Below are positions 62,720 through 64,000 of a DNA stretch of 64,000 bases, in pieces (position 1 is the first letter of the stretch; the number at the start of each line of letters is the position of its first letter). Position numbers and translations under genes: made by a program. The notes under the pieces were generated by a model that had not been told where the DNA came from, did no database searches, and worked only from the letters and a program-made list of their open reading frames with translations. Source of the DNA: an uncultured Luteitalea sp. (GTDB lineage Bacteria; Acidobacteriota; Vicinamibacteria; Vicinamibacterales; Vicinamibacteraceae). The stretch is from positions 1-64,000 of the forward strand of contig CAKTDA010000008.1 in the NCBI GenBank assembly GCA_934541105.1, read 5' to 3'.

Positions 62720-64000
62720 ATGAGCGAGATGACCGCCGAACACGTCCGCCTCGAGGCCGCCCGCCTCCGCCGGGAACACTGGTACCGGTGGGGTCCGTAC
62801 GTGAGCGATCGTGCCTGGGGCACCGTGCGCGAGGACTACAGCCTCGACGGCAACGCCTGGCAGTACTTCCCGCACGACCATGCCCGATCGCGCGCCTATC
62901 GCTGGAACGAGGACGGCATCGCCGGCGTCTGCGACCGGCGCCAGGAGATCTGTCTCGCGCTTGCGCTCTGGAACGGCCGCGACCCCATCCTGAAGGAGCG
63001 GTTCTTCGGCCTCACCGGGCCGGAAGGCAACCACGGCGAGGACGTCAAGGAGGCGTACTTCCACCTCGACTCGACGCCCACGCACTCCTACATGCGGATG
63101 CTCTACAAGTATCCGCAGCGCGCGTTCCCGTACGTAGACCTCGTCACCACGAATCGCGCCCGCACGCGCCTCGAACCCGAGTACGAACTGCTCGACACGG
63201 GCGTCTTCGACGGGGACCGCTACTTCGACGTCGTCGTCGAGTATGCAAAGGCCGACGCCGAAGACCTGCTCATGCGGATCACGATCGTCAACAACGGCCC
63301 GGAGGCCGCGCCGCTGCACGTGCTGCCGATGGTGTGGTTCCGCAACACGTGGGCCTGGACGCGTGGTGCGCCGCGTCCGTCGCTGCAGGCGATGCCACCA
63401 CACGCCGGCATCGCGACGCTGCGGGCCGAGACGCGCCTCTATGGCACCCGCTACGTTCATTTCGACGAAGCGCCGTCGTTGCTCGTCACCGACAACGAGA
63501 CGAACACGCGCCGACTCGATGCCGACCCCGACGGGCCGGACTGGGCCAAGGACGGCATCAACGACTTCGTGGTCGGTGCGCGGCCCACGGCCGTCAACCC
63601 GGCCGGCACGGGCACGCGCGCGGCGGCGCATCACGTGCTGGACGTCCCCGCGGGCGCCACGCGCGTCGTGCGCGTCCGCTTCTCGCCGCAGCCGCCGGCC
63701 GCCGCGACGTTCGACGACTTCGAGGCGGTGTTCGCGGCGCGCATCCGCGAGGCCGACGAGTTCTACGCCGCCGTGATCCCCGCGCACCTGTCGGACGACG
63801 AGCGCCTCGTCACGCGGCAGGCCCTCGCGGGATTGCTGTGGAACAAGCAGTTCTACCACTACGACGTGCGGGCCTGGCGGCAGGGCGACCCGACGATGCC
63901 GCCCCCGCCGCGAGGCGGCCGGCGGGATCGTCGCAACGCGGAATGGGGGCACCTGTACAACGACGACGTGATCTCGATGCCCGACAAGTGGGAGTACCCG
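62720..64000 (+). CDS. MGH1-like glycoside hydrolase (glucosidase), cut by window edge
   Basis: The frame stays open from ATG 62720 to the right edge: 427 codons seen, the rest missing. No signal peptide, so cytosolic. The N-terminus (WYRWGPYVSDRAWGTVREDY, then YFPHDHARSRAYRWNEDGIA) and the segment HGEDVKEAYFHLDSTPTHSY match the GH63-like bacterial glucosidase family, whose (alpha/alpha)6 barrel begins where the window ends (RQALAGLLWNKQFYHYDVRA, HLYNDDVISMPDKWEYP). It probably cleaves alpha-glucosidic or mannosylglycerate-type bonds; the acid/base residues lie beyond the edge. It is divergent from metY. Confidence 0.85.
   Translation, partial: MSEMTAEHVRLEAARLRREHWYRWGPYVSDRAWGTVREDYSLDGNAWQYFPHDHARSRAYRWNEDGIAGVCDRRQEICLALALWNGRDPILKERFFGLTGPEGNHGEDVKEAYFHLDSTPTHSYMRMLYKYPQRAFPYVDLVTTNRARTRLEPEYELLDTGVFDGDRYFDVVVEYAKADAEDLLMRITIVNNGPEAAPLHVLPMVWFRNTWAWTRGAPRPSLQAMPPHAGIATLRAETRLYGTRYVHFDEAPSLLVTDNETNTRRLDADPDGPDWAKDGINDFVVGARPTAVNPAGTGTRAAAHHVLDVPAGATRVVRVRFSPQPPAAATFDDFEAVFAARIREADEFYAAVIPAHLSDDERLVTRQALAGLLWNKQFYHYDVRAWRQGDPTMPPPPRGGRRDRRNAEWGHLYNDDVISMPDKWEYP

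Noticed and set aside
62642..63952. 436-codon open frame on the minus strand
   Set aside because: Antisense to the glucosidase, whose plus-strand frame carries conserved family segments and stays open to the edge.

Overview
The window is high-GC DNA, packed with genes and rich in short (4-nt) gene overlaps. The mix of an Oar-like TonB-dependent receptor with a carboxypeptidase-regulatory-like domain, a DUF4097 lipoprotein, large PIG-L deacetylases, TamA/TamB, MacB-type adaptors and permease, and an LPS-type outer membrane suggests a Gram-negative Acidobacteriota, plausibly class Vicinamibacteria. That placement is an inference from gene content. I saw no rRNA, tRNA, transposase, integrase, phage gene or CRISPR array, so the window reads as chromosomal core plus lineage-specific genes.

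Layout. 1-8075: the 5' part of a secreted Fn3/TIG-repeat protein; a DUF4097 lipoprotein; a leftward operon of amidohydrolase lipoprotein, type II NADH dehydrogenase and DUF3810 metallopeptidase-like protein; and a divergent molybdopterin oxidoreductase. 8076-8230: a convergent spacer of tandem repeats and two perfect hairpins. 8231-15288: a leftward GH13_18 phosphorylase with a DsbD-alpha-like protein, an Oar-like TonB receptor, and an HD-GYP protein. 15381-20444: a coupled operon of three HlyD-type adaptors and a MacB-like permease, with no ATPase. 20478-27363: TamB, TamA and a KGG stress peptide. 27567-32013: DHA2 exporter, YggX, an ATP-grasp protein, a sugar-nucleotide-type epimerase and a 2Fe-2S ferredoxin, ending at a clear terminator.

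32138-38789: five rightward genes, tightly overlapping: hybrid histidine kinase, YfiR-like periplasmic protein, TonB-dependent receptor, exosortase-associated/LuxI-fold acyltransferase, PaaK-like adenylate-forming ligase. This is the most interesting locus here and looks like a possible sense, synthesise and import module for an acylated small molecule. 38800-44254: POT peptide transporter, PEP carboxylase, an esterase and a YfcE-type phosphoesterase. 44343-48348: pgi-zwf-pgl, the oxidative pentose phosphate entry, as one coupled operon. 48431-54082: a stand-alone LigD-type 3'-phosphoesterase domain, a PHP metallohydrolase, QueD, and a MatB-MatC-like malonate pair. 54136-62389: a TPR protein, Trm112 with DUF2264, a multidomain PIG-L deacetylase, and metY-metX. 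62720-64000: the 5' part of an MGH1-like glucosidase.

Two patterns cut across the window. First, about eleven transcription starts appear leaderless: a TAnnnT-like -10 hexamer lies 6-9 nt before an ATG, GTG or TTG with no Shine-Dalgarno, and this also fixes several non-ATG starts. Second, the only three convergent gene junctions longer than about 70 bp are all built from short tandem repeats and hairpins. Starts were chosen from signal peptides, 4-nt overlaps, Shine-Dalgarno sites or these -10 elements; all functions are read from sequence motifs without database searches.
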